Below, piece by piece: positions 10,484 to 22,440 of a stretch of DNA of 55,689 bases. The position numbers were made by a program, and so were the translations under genes. Each line of letters begins with the position of its first letter. The first letter of the stretch is position 1. The DNA is taken from assembly GCA_003427395.1 (NCBI GenBank), contig BFEA01000306.1:1178778-1234466 (forward strand), given 5' to 3'. The DNA comes from Chara braunii (Eukaryota > Streptophyta > Charophyceae > Charales > Characeae). The notes under the pieces are model-generated. The model did no database searches. It was given only the letters and a program-made list of their open reading frames with translations, and had not been told where the DNA came from.

Positions 10484-12035
10484 CGATTAGGCAAGAAGGG
10501 CCTAGCCTGTGGTAGCAGACCGCAACAACCAAACGATGGCCTGAGCTTCCCCGACGATGGACTGTGGAGTTATGCACTGACTAGACTGAGCCCTGTACCC
10601 NACTTAGGGCAAATTGGCTCCTCCTAAGACCAAACAAGGAGCTAGCCCAGTAGGNACAGGCATAGACTGATATGTGAGGGATTCGGGGATCGAATCTGAC
10701 TTGCCTACGGGCTAGCTCCTTTTGTTAGCAGCAAGGGGCAGGGACTGCTTTTTTTTCACCCACTCTCCGACGGGCGAGGCTCGAACCCACGACATACGGA
10801 TTAGGAATTANTTGGTGTCGGTAAATTAGTTATGACTCAAAGTCTCGCTGTAACGGGGACCCGCCATTTGGCAAGCAAAAAAAGTTAGAGGTTGGATTCT
10901 GTTCGGTTTTGTTCTGTTTTTTTTCTTCTTTTCTTTTCTTTTCTTTTCTTTGTTTTTACTTTTTCTTTTCGCATTTTCTTTGTTTTCCTTCTTTTCAATT
11001 CCCGACGAGATCATATTTCGAACTTACCTCGATTCCCGGGCAAAATTCATTCCCGGGAAGGAGTATTCGATACCCCGCGGTGATAGTGCCTCAAACAAGC
11101 CAAGTCCGACCATGCCTAGCCGTGCAACGACGCGGGGTGCGTGAGAAGAAGTGTGGTGTACATAACTTAGAAAGAGTCGCGTGGGGAGAAGCAAGAGAGA
11201 GCAAAGTGCGAACGAGAGAAGCCTGCGAATGTGAGCGTGCAATCTTGCAAGCAAAAGCTAGTTCGAAGGCGAAACGTGCATGCAATCGAGAGAAGAAGGC
11301 GTCGGAGAAGTGACACTAGGTGACAGACGGGAGGAAAAGGGCAAAAAGAGGAAAGAATACGAAGAAATAGAGGAAATGAAGAAGAAGAAAAGGGAAGAAG
11401 GAGGGAGGAAGGGAAGGAGAGGAAGGGAGATAATGCTTGCCTCCCCTACCATCAGCAGTGGCGACATACCGGGATTAGATTGAGAGACCTCGCGCTTGAA
11501 TACGAGAGACTCTTTGTGCACATTTTCGAGCGGTTTCCACTTCGCTGGGAACGAGAGAGTTGTTTGACGGGGGACGGAGTCCTTTTCTTTGCGCCGTACA
11601 CATGGGCGGCGAACACGACGCCGGAGGGAGAAAGAAAGTCGGTAAGTCTCTAATCTCGAGGCCCGTTACCCGTAATAAACAAAGACAAAATAACTAACTA
11701 AATAAATAAATAAATAAGCAAATAAATAAGAGAATCTAACACTAAAACAAGAAAAGGTGAACTCACTTCTATTACATATGTGTGAGTGAGTATGTACTAT
11801 GTGTATGTGTGTGAGCGAGAGAAGGAGAGTTCTTCTTCTCCCTCTTCTAAGTCCACCATCCCTTCTTCACCCTCGCGACAACTGAGGAACTTAACAATAC
11901 GGGATCCAGACTCGGCTCTTGGACTTCAGACATGACAACGAGTGATTATTTGGGATTGGTGACAAAAGCTTGGTGTTGACGACATTCCCATCTCTCTCTC
12001 CCTCCCTCTCGTCTGATCCTTCCTCTTCGTCTGTG
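10484..12035. repeat. Block identical between the two giant LTRs, with shared N bases
   Basis: I found no difference between this block and 38588-40139 (constant offset 28104). Three N bases sit at the same places: 10601/38705, 10655/38759 and 10811/38915. The surrounding LTR sequence differs by several percent. The simplest reading is that one assembled contig was used twice. Confidence 0.85.
10638..10719 (+). other. Conserved tRNA-like module with 11-bp terminal stem
   Basis: The ends GGAGCTAGCCC and GGGCTAGCTCC are perfectly complementary. Inside lie TAGCCCAGTAGG (fits the A-box consensus) and GGGATCGAATCT (close to the B-box), about 45 nt apart. A TTTT run follows at 10720, as at pol III terminators. 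At 82 nt it has tRNA length, but the terminal stem is longer than a tRNA acceptor stem and swallows part of the A-box. I would call it tRNA-derived rather than a working tRNA gene. Confidence 0.5.
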
Positions 12036-12608
12036 CATATCTGGCCTGGCGCTTTCTTCCTGCATACGACGCCAGGTCCCTTCACAACATGTGACGAGGG
12101 TGATGTTGGAACTGTACCGCAATATCGATCGTTCGGATCATTGATATCTAAGTCTTCCGCTACGCTATCTGTACTTTGAATGAGAAGTCGGCTCTTGTTC
12201 TGCGCCTTTACCATAGGCAACTATGTATGTATGGGTGACTGAGAGAGAGATAGAGAAAGTGAGAGAGAGAGGAGAAATGAGAACGAGGAGAAAAGGTAAG
12301 GTTAAGCGATACAAGATTGAGTTACTACGTACCTGTTGCGCTGGAGATATCACTACGGCGAAATAAGAGTGAGAAAAGTGTAGAGTTTCCAACCCGCACC
12401 TCGTCGTACGCCGCTTGGATCGATAGAATGAGCAAAGCAAAAAGTGGGAGTGTATATTTCCACGTTTCAGCGGAAGATTAATTCAGTTTTTTTTTTTGCC
12501 CACCCTATCGATGTTGTGTGTGTGTGAGTGTGTTTGTGTGAGTGCGTATATATGCATGTGTGCGTGTGTGCCCCTACTAAGGTGATCACAAGCAACCTCC
12601 ATCGAAGG

Positions 12609-12615
12609 TATATGC

Positions 12616-12646
<31 letters not shown>

Positions 12647-12652
12647 ATAACA
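12609..12652. repeat. AT-rich tract present in 5' LTR only
   Basis: TA/CA dinucleotide tract. The matching place in the 3' LTR (about 41700-41710) lacks it and about 30 further bases. Confidence 0.75.
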
Positions 12653-13008
12653 ATAAATGGCTAAATAAAATAAAAAGTATGAATCTACCGCTAGAACGTG
12701 GAGAGATACGCTACCGCCTAGGTGTCTGTATGAGTGTGCGTGAATGTGTGTGAAGGAGTGTGTATATGTGAGTAGAGAGAGAGAGTGAGAGAAAAATGTG
12801 AGCGGAGCGAAAAGAAAAGCGAGCGGGAGCAGGGAGAAATAGCACGAATAAGCAAGCAGATCCGCACGAATGAGGTGGAGCTGAAGACAGCGACCGAGGA
12901 AAGAACTACTGAGCAAGCAGGGAACGTGCGGTGGTAGCGCACGTGAGCATTGGAGAAGGCGAGCGGGAGAGAGACGAGATAGCACGTAAGGAAGAAGGGG
13001 GAGGAGAT

Positions 13009-13085
13009 GAAGAAGAAGAAGAAGAAGAAGAAAAAGAAGAAGAAGAAGAAGGAGAAGAAAAAGAGGAGGAGAAAGGGAGAAGAAG
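13009..13085. repeat. GAA/GGA purine tract
   Basis: Long GAA-rich run; its counterpart in the 3' LTR is at about 42039-42120. Opposite-strand Phe/Leu/Ser-rich frames are its shadow. Confidence 0.9.
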
Positions 13086-13276
13086 GAAGTAGCAAAGAAG
13101 ATTGCGGGGAGAAGAGGAAAGTAACGAGAAAGATCGCGCGGCAGGAGAAAAGGATCACGTAAAGGGAGAAGGAAAGATCGGAAGAAAGATGGGATATAGC
13201 AAATCAAGAAGTGGCAGTGTATATTTCCCCGTTTCGGCGGAAGATTCATTCCGTTTTTGCTCATCTTATCGATAGA

Positions 13277-13309
<33 letters not shown>
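13277..13309. repeat. GT/GA microsatellite
   Basis: GT repeat running into GA repeat; counterpart at about 42307-42345 with different length. Confidence 0.9.
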
Positions 13310-13314
<5 letters not shown>

Positions 13315-13425
13315 TGATAAGTCTCCAACCTTCGCCATCAGCTATGTCTCGGACCTACGGTGCCTCACGGATCGATTGAACGAGAAAATCAAAAAGTAAC
13401 AGTGTATATTTTCCCGTTTCAGCGG

Positions 13426-15901
13426 CACAAGCGGTTATCGCACACCTGAAAATTCGCATATGAAAACTGCGAAGTGGGAAAAATGATGATGCTTTGTGCA
13501 TCCTGAAAATAGTTTCCCAATCATGAAATCGAGAGGAGGGTTAGGTTGTACATGGTGCAACCACATAGTGAACTGAGTTTTCAACTTTTCATATCAAACA
13601 CGATTTTGACACACATGTGTATTAAGCTACCCGAAAATCATGAAGCATCCCGAAGTAGCTTGAACAGTGGCCACACGAGTTGCTTTCATGGTCTTCGGGA
13701 CGTTCATCACTTCGGGATGCTTCATGGTTTTCGGGTATTTGAACAAAAGGCCATAAGGGTTGCTTTCATGGGTCTCGAGACGTTCATCACTTCGGGACGC
13801 TTCATGATTTTTTGGTATTTTGAACAGATGGTCATAAGGGTTGCTTTCATGGTCTTTGGGACGTTCATCACTTCGAGATGCTTCATAATTTTCAGGTAGC
13901 AACCCTTATAGCATCCCGAAGCTACCCGAAAATCATGAAGCATCCCGAAGTGACGAACGTCCCGAAAACCATGCAAACAATTTTTATGACTATCTGTTCA
14001 AACTACCTGAAAATCATAAAGCATCACGAAGTGATGAACGTCCCGAAGACCATGAAAGAAACCCTTATGGCCATCCCTTCCAGCTACCCGAAAATCATGA
14101 AGCAACCCGAAGTGATGAATATCCCGAAGACCATGATAGCAACCCTTATGACCATCGGTTCTAGCTCCCCGAAAATCGTGAAGCATCCCGAAGTGATGAA
14201 CGTTCCGAACATCATGAAAGCAACCCTTATGACCATCTGTTCAAGCTACCTAAAAATCATGAAGCATCCCGAAGTGATGAACGTCCCGACGTCTATGAAA
14301 GCAACCTTTATGACTATCTGTTCAAACTACCTGAAAATGGTCATAAGGGTTGTTTTCATGGTCTTCAAGGCGTTCATCATTTCGGGACACTTCATGATTT
14401 TCGGGTATTTTAAACAGATGGTCATAAGGGTTGCTTTCATGGTCTTCGAGACGTTCATCACTTCGAGATGTTCATGATTTTCAGGTAGCAACCCTATTGG
14501 CATCCCGAAACTACCCGAAAATCATGAAGCATCTCGAAGTGACGAACGTTTTGAAGACCATGAAAGCAATTTTTTTGACCATTTGTTCAAGCTACCCGAA
14601 AATCATGAAGCATCCCGAAGTGATGAGCGTCCCAAAGACCATGAGAGCAACCTTTATGGCCATCTGTCCAAGGTACCCGAAAATTATGAAGCAACCCTAA
14701 GTGATGAACATTCTGAAGACCATGAAAACAACCCTTATAACCATCTGTTCTAACTACCCGAAAACCATGAAACATCCCGAAATGATGAACGTCCCGAAGA
14801 TCATGAAAACAACCCTTATGGTAATCTCTTCAAGCTACCCGAAAATCATGAAGCATCCCGAAGTGATGAACGTACCGAAGTTCATGAAAACAACCTTTAT
14901 GACTGTCTGTTCCCGCTACCTAAAAATCATGAAACATCCCGAAGTGATGAACGTCCCGAACACCATGAAAGCAACCCTTATGGTCATCGGTTCCAGCTAC
15001 CCGAAAATCATGAAGCAACTCGAAGTGATGAACATCCCGAAGACTATGAAAGCAACCCTTATGACTATCTGTTATAGCTACCCGAAAATCATGAAGCATC
15101 CCGAAGTGATGAACGTTCCGAAGATCATGAAAGCAACCCTTATGGCGATTTGTTCAAGCTACCCGAAATCATGAAGCATCCTGAAGTGATGAACGTCCCG
15201 AAGTCCATGTAAGCAACCTTTGTGGTCATCTGTTCAAGCTACCCGAAAATCATGACGCATCCTGAAGTGATGAACATCCCGAAGTCCATGAAAGCAACTC
15301 TTATGGACATTTGTTCAAGCGACCCACGAATCATGAAGCATCCCGAAGTGATGAACGCCCGGAAGACCATGAAAGCAACCCTTATGACAATCTATTCAAG
15401 CTACCCAAAAATCATGAAGCATCCCGAAGTGATGAACGTCCTGAAGACCATGAAAGCAACTCTTATGGCCATCTGTTCAAGCTATCCGAAAATCATGAAG
15501 CATTCTGAAGTGATGAACGTCCCGAAGACTATGAAAATAACCTTTATGACCATCTATTCAAGCGATCCGAAAATCATGAAGTACCTCGGAGTGGTGAACG
15601 TTTTGAAGACCATAAAAGCAACCCTTATGGCCATTTGTTCAAGCGATCCGAAAATCATGAAGCATCCCGAAGTGATGAACGCCCCGAAGATCATGAAAGC
15701 AACCCTTATGGCTATCTGTTTGGGCAAGCAACCAACAACTATGATGACAACAACATGGGCGATGAAAAATTCACAATTTTTTAAATGTATCCTGAAAATT
15801 GAGAATAAGAGTGAAGAAAACATGAGCAATGAAAAAAAAATGGGTCTAGGTTATATGTATGATGAAAATTATATGTGTTGTTAACCTTCTTTCTTCCGCG
15901 G
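13426..15901. repeat. 2.48-kb insertion in the 5' LTR carrying an 81-bp minisatellite
   Basis: The 3' LTR runs straight across this point (about 42462). The insertion is bounded by GCGG on both sides (13422-13425 and 15898-15901), a possible 4-bp duplication. Most of it (about 13640-15720) is a degenerate 81-bp repeat built on TCCCGAAG-containing half-units. Orientation changes: inverted about 13650-13895, direct 13900-14335, inverted 14336-14490, direct 14490-15720. Because 81 is 27 codons, long open frames (13878-14477, 14701-15174, 15222-15884) translate into a 27-residue repeat, and the other strand is partly open too. I see no terminal inverted repeats or transposase and do not call a gene. 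Confidence 0.75.
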
Positions 15902-15977
15902 AAGATTCATTCCGTTTTTGCTGGTCCTATCGATGGAATGTGTGTATGTGAGACGATCATAATTCAACCAAAGAGAA

Positions 15978-15978
15978 A

Positions 15979-16022
<44 letters not shown>
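15978..16022. repeat. GA microsatellite
   Basis: Uninterrupted GA run; the 3' LTR counterpart (about 42540-42578) is shorter and interrupted. Confidence 0.95.
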
Positions 16023-16029
<7 letters not shown>

Positions 16030-16410
16030 TGCACTTGGCATCTGTGAGTGGGGAACGAGCTGGTGAGTGTAGTACGAGACACACCTGGTGCTGGAAACGT
16101 GCGAAATTGATCACCATATGCACCTACTTCAGGGATGCTGTTGTCATCAGCTTCGGCATTGTAGTGTAGGCAAGATAGGATCTGCCACATGTAGTCTGCA
16201 CGCCGAACGTCAAATAGGATATCAACATTAGATCTTCATTGATGATGATGACGAGAATTTGCCATCATTGTCAGTTACGAGTTCTTGGTGTCTTTCTCCT
16301 AGGTAGAGCTGTGATGCAATTTTGCCTTTGGTTCGAGGTCACGGGAATCTGGTTTCATGTATAGGATGCCGCTTGGTTTCTGAAATACGCTATTCGTTCG
16401 TTTTTCTCGC

Positions 16411-16487
16411 ATTATTATTATTAATATTATATTATATTAATATTATATTATATTAATATTATATTATATTATTATTATTATTATTAC

Positions 16488-16518
<31 letters not shown>

Positions 16519-16534
16519 GTTATTATTATTATTA
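16411..16534. repeat. ATT microsatellite
   Basis: ATT and ATATT repeats; counterpart 42966-43094. Confidence 0.95.
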
Positions 16535-16787
16535 GGAGCATGACGATCCTTGGGTATGTGTGGCATCCTTGAGATGAGGACGTGGGTGTGATTAATTCAT
16601 AGGACTTACCTAATGATCGACACAAATCAGCATTTGCTGAGATCTACAAGTACTTCAACATCAATGTTAATTATGAGCTCTTGGTGCCGCCTTATTTAGT
16701 AAAAACTCGTGATGCGATCTGCTGTTGGTACGGTGTCACAAATATTTGATCATATGAATATTTGATTTCTGAAGTTCGCCGACATTT

Positions 16788-16850
16788 TATTATTATTATT
16801 ATTATTATTGTTATTATTTTCATTGTAATTGTTGTTATTTTTATTATTAC

Positions 16851-16887
<37 letters not shown>

Positions 16888-16888
16888 G
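16788..16888. repeat. ATT microsatellite
   Basis: ATT run with short interruptions; counterpart 43479-43596. The Asn-rich minus-strand frame is its shadow. Confidence 0.95.
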
Positions 16889-17000
16889 ATATATGACTCG
16901 AAGTTGGTCGTCATGAGCACCAAGGCATAGGCCAACTTCGGTGCTAAGGGTGCATCCGTTAGTAACAAAATANAAAAGCAAGAAGGAAGGGAAGAGGAGG

Positions 17001-17057
17001 AAAAAAAAAAAAAAAAAAAAAAAAAAAAANNAANNANAAANCGAGGTATACCAAGNN
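17001..17057. repeat. Poly(A) tract with unresolved bases
   Basis: Long A run with N at 17030, 17031, 17034, 17035, 17037 and 17041, then 17056-17057 (another N at 16973). The 3' LTR has a resolved but mixed A/G tract here (43710-43750). Confidence 0.9.
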
Positions 17058-17634
17058 AGTCAGACAGGGAGGTACAAATAACCAATCACACAGATACAAA
17101 CAACAGCAGACAAAACAGGCACAGACAAACACACAGTCGGAAAACACAGACATGCACCAGCAATAATTGACGGATAGAGAAAAGGGCAAACACAAACAGT
17201 CAGACAACCTGGTACAGGCGGACGGACTGCAGTAGAAAGACACAGCGAAAGGAGGCACAAAGTGGTCTTTTGGGTGTATGTGGTATCTGTGAGTTGGGAA
17301 CGGGATTGAGAAGTACGACGAAGACATACCTGGTGCTGGAATGATGAGACATTAGTTGCTGACTGCTTGTACTTCGGGAAACTATGTCATCAACTTTTGC
17401 GCTGCAGTATGGGTTAGTCAGGATCTGTCACATATAGTCTGAGCGCCAGGTAGGATATCCGCTCTGGTTCTTCGTTGGTGATGATGGTGAGACTATTTCA
17501 GCATTGATAGTTATGAGCTCTTGGTCAGTTCTTATTTGGTGAATCTTGGAATGCAATTTTGTTGTTAGTTCGAGGTCAAGACTATCTGATCTCATACGTA
17601 TGATGGTGATTGAGTTCTGAGACTCGCTATTGCC

Positions 17635-17636
<2 letters not shown>

Positions 17637-17700
<64 letters not shown>
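17637..17700. repeat. ATT microsatellite
   Basis: Pure ATT run of 64 bp; counterpart 44356-44417. Confidence 0.95.
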
Positions 17701-18525
17701 TCATTTGTAGCCAGACTCGTCCTCATTCACACTTTTCATGCATGTAAACAGTGGTGCGACAAGCCGGCGACGTTCACAGAAACTCAGAGATATGGCTTCC
17801 AGATACAAGCTCACTTTCAGTTGGCTAAGGCGAGTCAGCGCCCAGACACCTTACTGTTCACACGCACTACACCCCAACTACAGCCATGGTTGTCTCTACC
17901 CTATCACTGCACTGAGCTTCTTCTCTCTCGCCCACTGCGTCCTCCGGGCTCACTGCAGACCTCCCTGCACAAGTCGCGGTGACAGGACTTCCGCATGGCT
18001 CAAGCAGGAGTGGATAATGGTCGGGCACTGCCTCCCGACTTATACCTCTGTAGCTCGTTTGGTCTGCCCCTTTTTATTGGCCCATGGTACATGCAGTCCC
18101 CCATAGTGCTTGCTGAACCGGACTGGGAATGGTTGGATCGTGCCGCGTCCCCAGTGAAAGAGACGAGAGGGAGACAAATAGGCACGAACATACAAACAAA
18201 CGGTGACAAACGGACATATAGTGACAAACGAACTTTATCAGACAGATAGCGGAAAACAGACAGACTGTTTTGACACGTTTCGACAGACTGTGTGTGTGTG
18301 CAGACCATATCTGTGTGTGCACAGGTTGTGCGTGTGTGGTCATATTCGCTATACAAACCCCGGAGAGATGTGGCTGCGTCAGGCTGTTTTTGTTTGACTC
18401 TTCACGGACACAGACACACGGACCTGCAAAACGCCGATCCTACTCACTACTAACTAACAATCCTTGTTTTCAGCCCGCTTGGTCATCAAACACCGAGTAG
18501 GAAAAGGAGTCAGGGTATGTATGTG

Positions 18526-18693
18526 GGTGGCGAAAGCAAGCCCTCGTTGACATTTGGTTTCGAGGTTACGATTCTCCATTGACGTTGAATTAGACAATTC
18601 TGCTTTCTATATGATCAGGCTTTCAACATGATTATGCAAACTAAGCATTATCATCTTGTTTATTATTATTATTATTATTATTTTTTTTTTAAA

Positions 18694-18730
<37 letters not shown>

Positions 18731-19251
18731 TCAATACTTATGACCCCAGTCAACCTCTTTACCGCCCTGAGTGAAGGCGGGCTTGAATATTCATCTCTGG
18801 CCAGTTCGACATTTTCGTATGTAGGTATTTAGACTCCTGCAGCGCATCAGTTGGTTGGGTGAATGCACAAACCTCACTAAGTTGCGCCGTACAGTTGGCC
18901 CAAGCCACGAACGTTGTGCCTGGGTACCTACACACAATACAGGGCAACGGGGCATAGGCGGCCATAGCCGGGCTGCTGAGTGCCAGGGGGTATAGCAGAT
19001 AATCGGATGATCTTCATGGAGTGAGGCGCTGTGTGGGATGATCAAGGTCTGATTGAGGGTGACGAGTTACGTACCTGGTACATGAAAGAGAGGTCGCCGA
19101 TGGTGTGGACAGTCATGTACATTGGTCTTCGTAAGTCGAAGTGATCCTGTTGTGTAAACCAGCTGTAGCGTAAGATAGTATGGTAGAGTAGGCTAGTGCA
19201 TTTATATTGCTCAGAGTGGAAGGATACTTGGTGCATTTATATTTTGTGCTC
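18526..19251. repeat. Segment present only in the 5' LTR
   Basis: About 0.73 kb with no counterpart in the 3' LTR, where about 14 other bases stand at the same point (near 45242-45255). It contains an ATT microsatellite with a T run (18660-18730). It may be an insertion here or a deletion in the 3' LTR. No gene is evident. Confidence 0.65.
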
Positions 19252-19315
19252 GTGTAAGATTGCTAAAAAATCCGTCAGACCCGCAACTTGGTGTTTTGCA
19301 TATCGCTGACAATCC

Positions 19316-19367
<52 letters not shown>
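19316..19367. repeat. ATT microsatellite
   Basis: Pure ATT run; counterpart 45318-45383 is longer. Confidence 0.95.
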
Positions 19368-20264
19368 GCTGGTTATTAGACTGATACTGAAATGGAGGGA
19401 AAGTGGGATATTGGAGAGAAGAAAAATATCGTCACCGTATCTACCTCCACCAACCCTTTTCCCTTCTCCTGTGATCTAAACCCCTCAGTTTTCCTTTTTG
19501 TCTCCACATTTGTCCAATATTACTTTGTTATTAAGCATTAGTTTGAAATTCTTTGTTGATTGACAATAAGGGAAGTGGGGGAAGATCAGGTTTGAAGAGA
19601 GGTGGAGTACTGAAAAGGAAAGAGACATCGTCACCGTATGACGGCATCTACCTCCTCCATCCGTCTCCATTTCTCCCGTAATCGAATCCCCTAATTTCCT
19701 TGGTTTTCACAACTCTCTAGAAAGGTATAAATGACATCAGAGTAAAAAGTTTATTCTGTGGAAGACGAATGTTCAGACGGTCCGACAAAAAGCAGGACGA
19801 TTGCGGGAGCTCTGCCGGAGTTGAGGAGGAACTCTGGAGGCAGGGAACCTTAAGGTACGCACGCTTCATTATTTTTCCATATACCCTTAAAGGCTACGCC
19901 CTTCTATTGTCTGCTTGTATGATTGTACGATATAATGTTTATGGCTTTCTTCAGGACTAAAGCACCAAAAGCAAAAGGGCTATGCGATTGAAATCAGAAT
20001 GTGCCTGATGTCAGAAAAAGGAACCTAGGAAAAAAAACGAGAAGGAACCTAGGCTGCATGGTCTTGAGAAAAACAAAGACAGTATGATGGAGGCCTCCGT
20101 TGGGGTCGTCAAACTGCCTACGTGGAATGACTAAAAAGGTACTCGCCGTGCGAACTACCCAACCATCCACCTAACTAGTTGACTTTTGACATGCCTAAAT
20201 TAATGACGAGAAGATGCCGTGCGTCTTCTCTATTGACTTACCAGCTAAATTCAGCACTGATCCG

Positions 20265-22440
20265 GTACTCCCGTGGAGTACATGTCTTTAAGTGATTAAT
20301 CAAAGCATGACTAATCCGGTACTCCCGTGGGGTACACGTTTTCAAACAACTAACAAAAACAGAAGTAATGGGAGGCTCCCGTGGGGTTCTCCTATCATTG
20401 ATCTGAGTAGACTTGGGATGAGAATTAAGTACTCCCGGGTGAGAACACAAACTCCTAAGTCGAGGTCGATCTGTTTGACTTCCGTGTAAGTCAACAATAT
20501 CTTTTGCTCAATTTAATACATAAACGAATAAATGAACGATCAGGGCGACTAACCTAAAAGTGGTCTTGATCTCCTACGCATCGAACTGGTATTAGGGCGA
20601 CTCCCGGGAGGGTTATCCTAATACTTTGTTTGATCTCGGGATCAACTAACGAGGAAAGAATGAGTTGATTATGTCTGGACAGGTAAAAGGGATACTCTCG
20701 GGTGAGTAACCTTGCTATTTGTTTTGGTATGACTAATGGATTGACATCATTTGATACTAATGGCCTAACTAAAGTAACAAATTGGTATAGTGATTGGTTG
20801 ACTCTGACAATAGTAGCAGGAATGTGTCGTGCATCTATTTTCCCTATTAACCTACAGGTTACAATAACAAAGGTCATTTCATCCGGTACTTCCGTGAAGT
20901 ACACATCTTCAAACTTAACAAAAGTCAGTTTGACCGGTACTTCCGTAAAGTACATTCTTCAAACTTAGCAAAAGCCAGTTTGACCGGTACTTCCGTGAAG
21001 TACACTTCTTCAAACTTAACAAAAGTCAGTTTGACCGGTACTTCCGTGAAGTACACTTCTTCAAACTTAACAAAAGTCAGTTTGACCGGTATTTCTGTGA
21101 TATACACTTCTTCAAACTTAAGAAAAGTCAGTTTGACTGGTACTTCCGTGAAGTACATCCTTCAGTTTAACAAAAGTCATTTGATCCGGTACTTCCGTGA
21201 AGTAGACTCTTTCAAACTTAATAAAAGTCATTTGATCGGTACTTCCGTGAAGTACACTCCTACAATCGTTAACAACAACCATTGATCCAGTACTCTCGTG
21301 GGGTATGCTTCTTCATCTTAACAACAACCATTGATCCGGTACTCCCGTGGGGTACTCTTCTTCATCATGACAACAGCCAATTGATCCGGTACTCCCGTGG
21401 GGTACACTTCTTCGACTTAACGAAAGCCAATTAATCCAGTACTCTTATAGGGTACTAATCTTCAAAAGCTAACAAAGGCAAAAGGTAGCAGGAGGCTTCC
21501 GTGAAGCTCTCTTATCACTAATCGAGCCAGACTAGGGAAGGGTTCAAGTACTCCCGGGTGAGTGTACGACCTCCTGAGTCTGGGTCCAACTGTCCGACTT
21601 CCCGTGGAAGTCAACATGTTTTTTGCTCACTTACGACGCATAGGCGAGATAGGTGAACTTTCAGGGCAACTCAATTAAGAGTTGTTTTTGATCTCATATG
21701 CATCAAATTAGTGGTAGGATGGCTCCCGGGTGGGTTGTCCTAACACTTGTTTGATTTGGAGGTCAACTAACGGAGGGAAGAAGTGAGGCGATTATGTTTG
21801 AGCAAGTAAAGGGATACTCCCGGGTGAGTAACCTTACGACTTGTTCGGGCATGACTAATGGACGATATAAATGAGTACTAACAATCCACCTGATTAACAT
21901 TAAAGCAAGACATGGGAGGCTTCCGTGAGGTCATCCTATTGCTTGCTTGAGACTATCTTAACGAGTCTAACAAGATACTCCAACAAAGGGAGGATCTGGT
22001 GTTCGCCTGAGTCCACTAACATAATCCTAGCTTGTTTGACTCTAAGTAAGTAGTAGGATGGCTCCCGTAGGGTCATGTTATTACACTTTCGAGGGAAAGA
22101 CTGAACTTTGATCAAGGAGTAATAGGAGGCTTCCATGAAGACCGCCTATTACTAGTTTTAATTCTGTATTGACACCTGGATCTATAATGTTTTCTGAATA
22201 TTGGGTCAAGTGTTGAGATGTTTCAACATAGGCCTTCTAACTACCTGCTTGACTAATAAAAGGATACTCCCGGGTGAGTTATCCAATCACTTACACTAGA
22301 TTGCATGAACTACTTGATTGCATGAGGACTGCATGAACTTTGAGGGGTGACTGAGTGCTCCCGTGGGGCGACTCGACTACTCTTCTGGCTAACGGAATGT
22401 TTGGAATTGATCAAGTATTGGAGGATTCCCGGGTGAGTCA
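20265..22440 (+). repeat. Array of about 20 short hairpins with a shared apex, 5' LTR
   Basis: Each unit is an inverted repeat around CTTCCGTGAAG, CTCCCGTGGGG or CTCCCGGGTGAG. Lower stems differ from unit to unit, yet pair with themselves: GTACTTC/GAAGTAC (20886-20902 and about five 50-bp repeats after it), GTACTCC/GGGGTAC (20319-20335), GACTTCC/GGAAGTC (21596-21612), GTATTAGG/CCTAATAC (20589-20624), GGATA/TATCC (22261-22283), AATAGG/CCTATT (about 22121-22150). From 20880 to about 21290 the units form a 50-bp tandem repeat; elsewhere spacing is irregular. The array is kept in the 3' LTR at 46304-48350. Self-complementary variation of this kind points to selection or spread at the level of structure; the role is unknown. 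Confidence 0.75.

Noticed and set aside
10892-11313. Open frames (also at 38996-39417) as a conserved gene
   Set aside because: Their exact identity comes from the duplicated contig; translations are Phe/Ser-rich or Arg/Lys-rich low complexity, and the diverged copy after 40148 does not keep them.
12467-13264. 265-residue minus-strand open frame in the LTR
   Set aside because: It is low-complexity Leu/Phe/Ser/His sequence from purine and CA repeats, with no domain, and is broken in the 3' LTR.
13640-15720. CRISPR array or a repetitive structural protein gene
   Set aside because: Units are contiguous and diverged with no unique spacers, and they change orientation. Open frames exist on both strands because the period is 81 bp.
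20880-21470. CRISPR-like 50-bp repeats
   Set aside because: Adjacent repeats diverge along their length, no spacers exist, and the same array lies in both LTRs of a eukaryotic retroelement.
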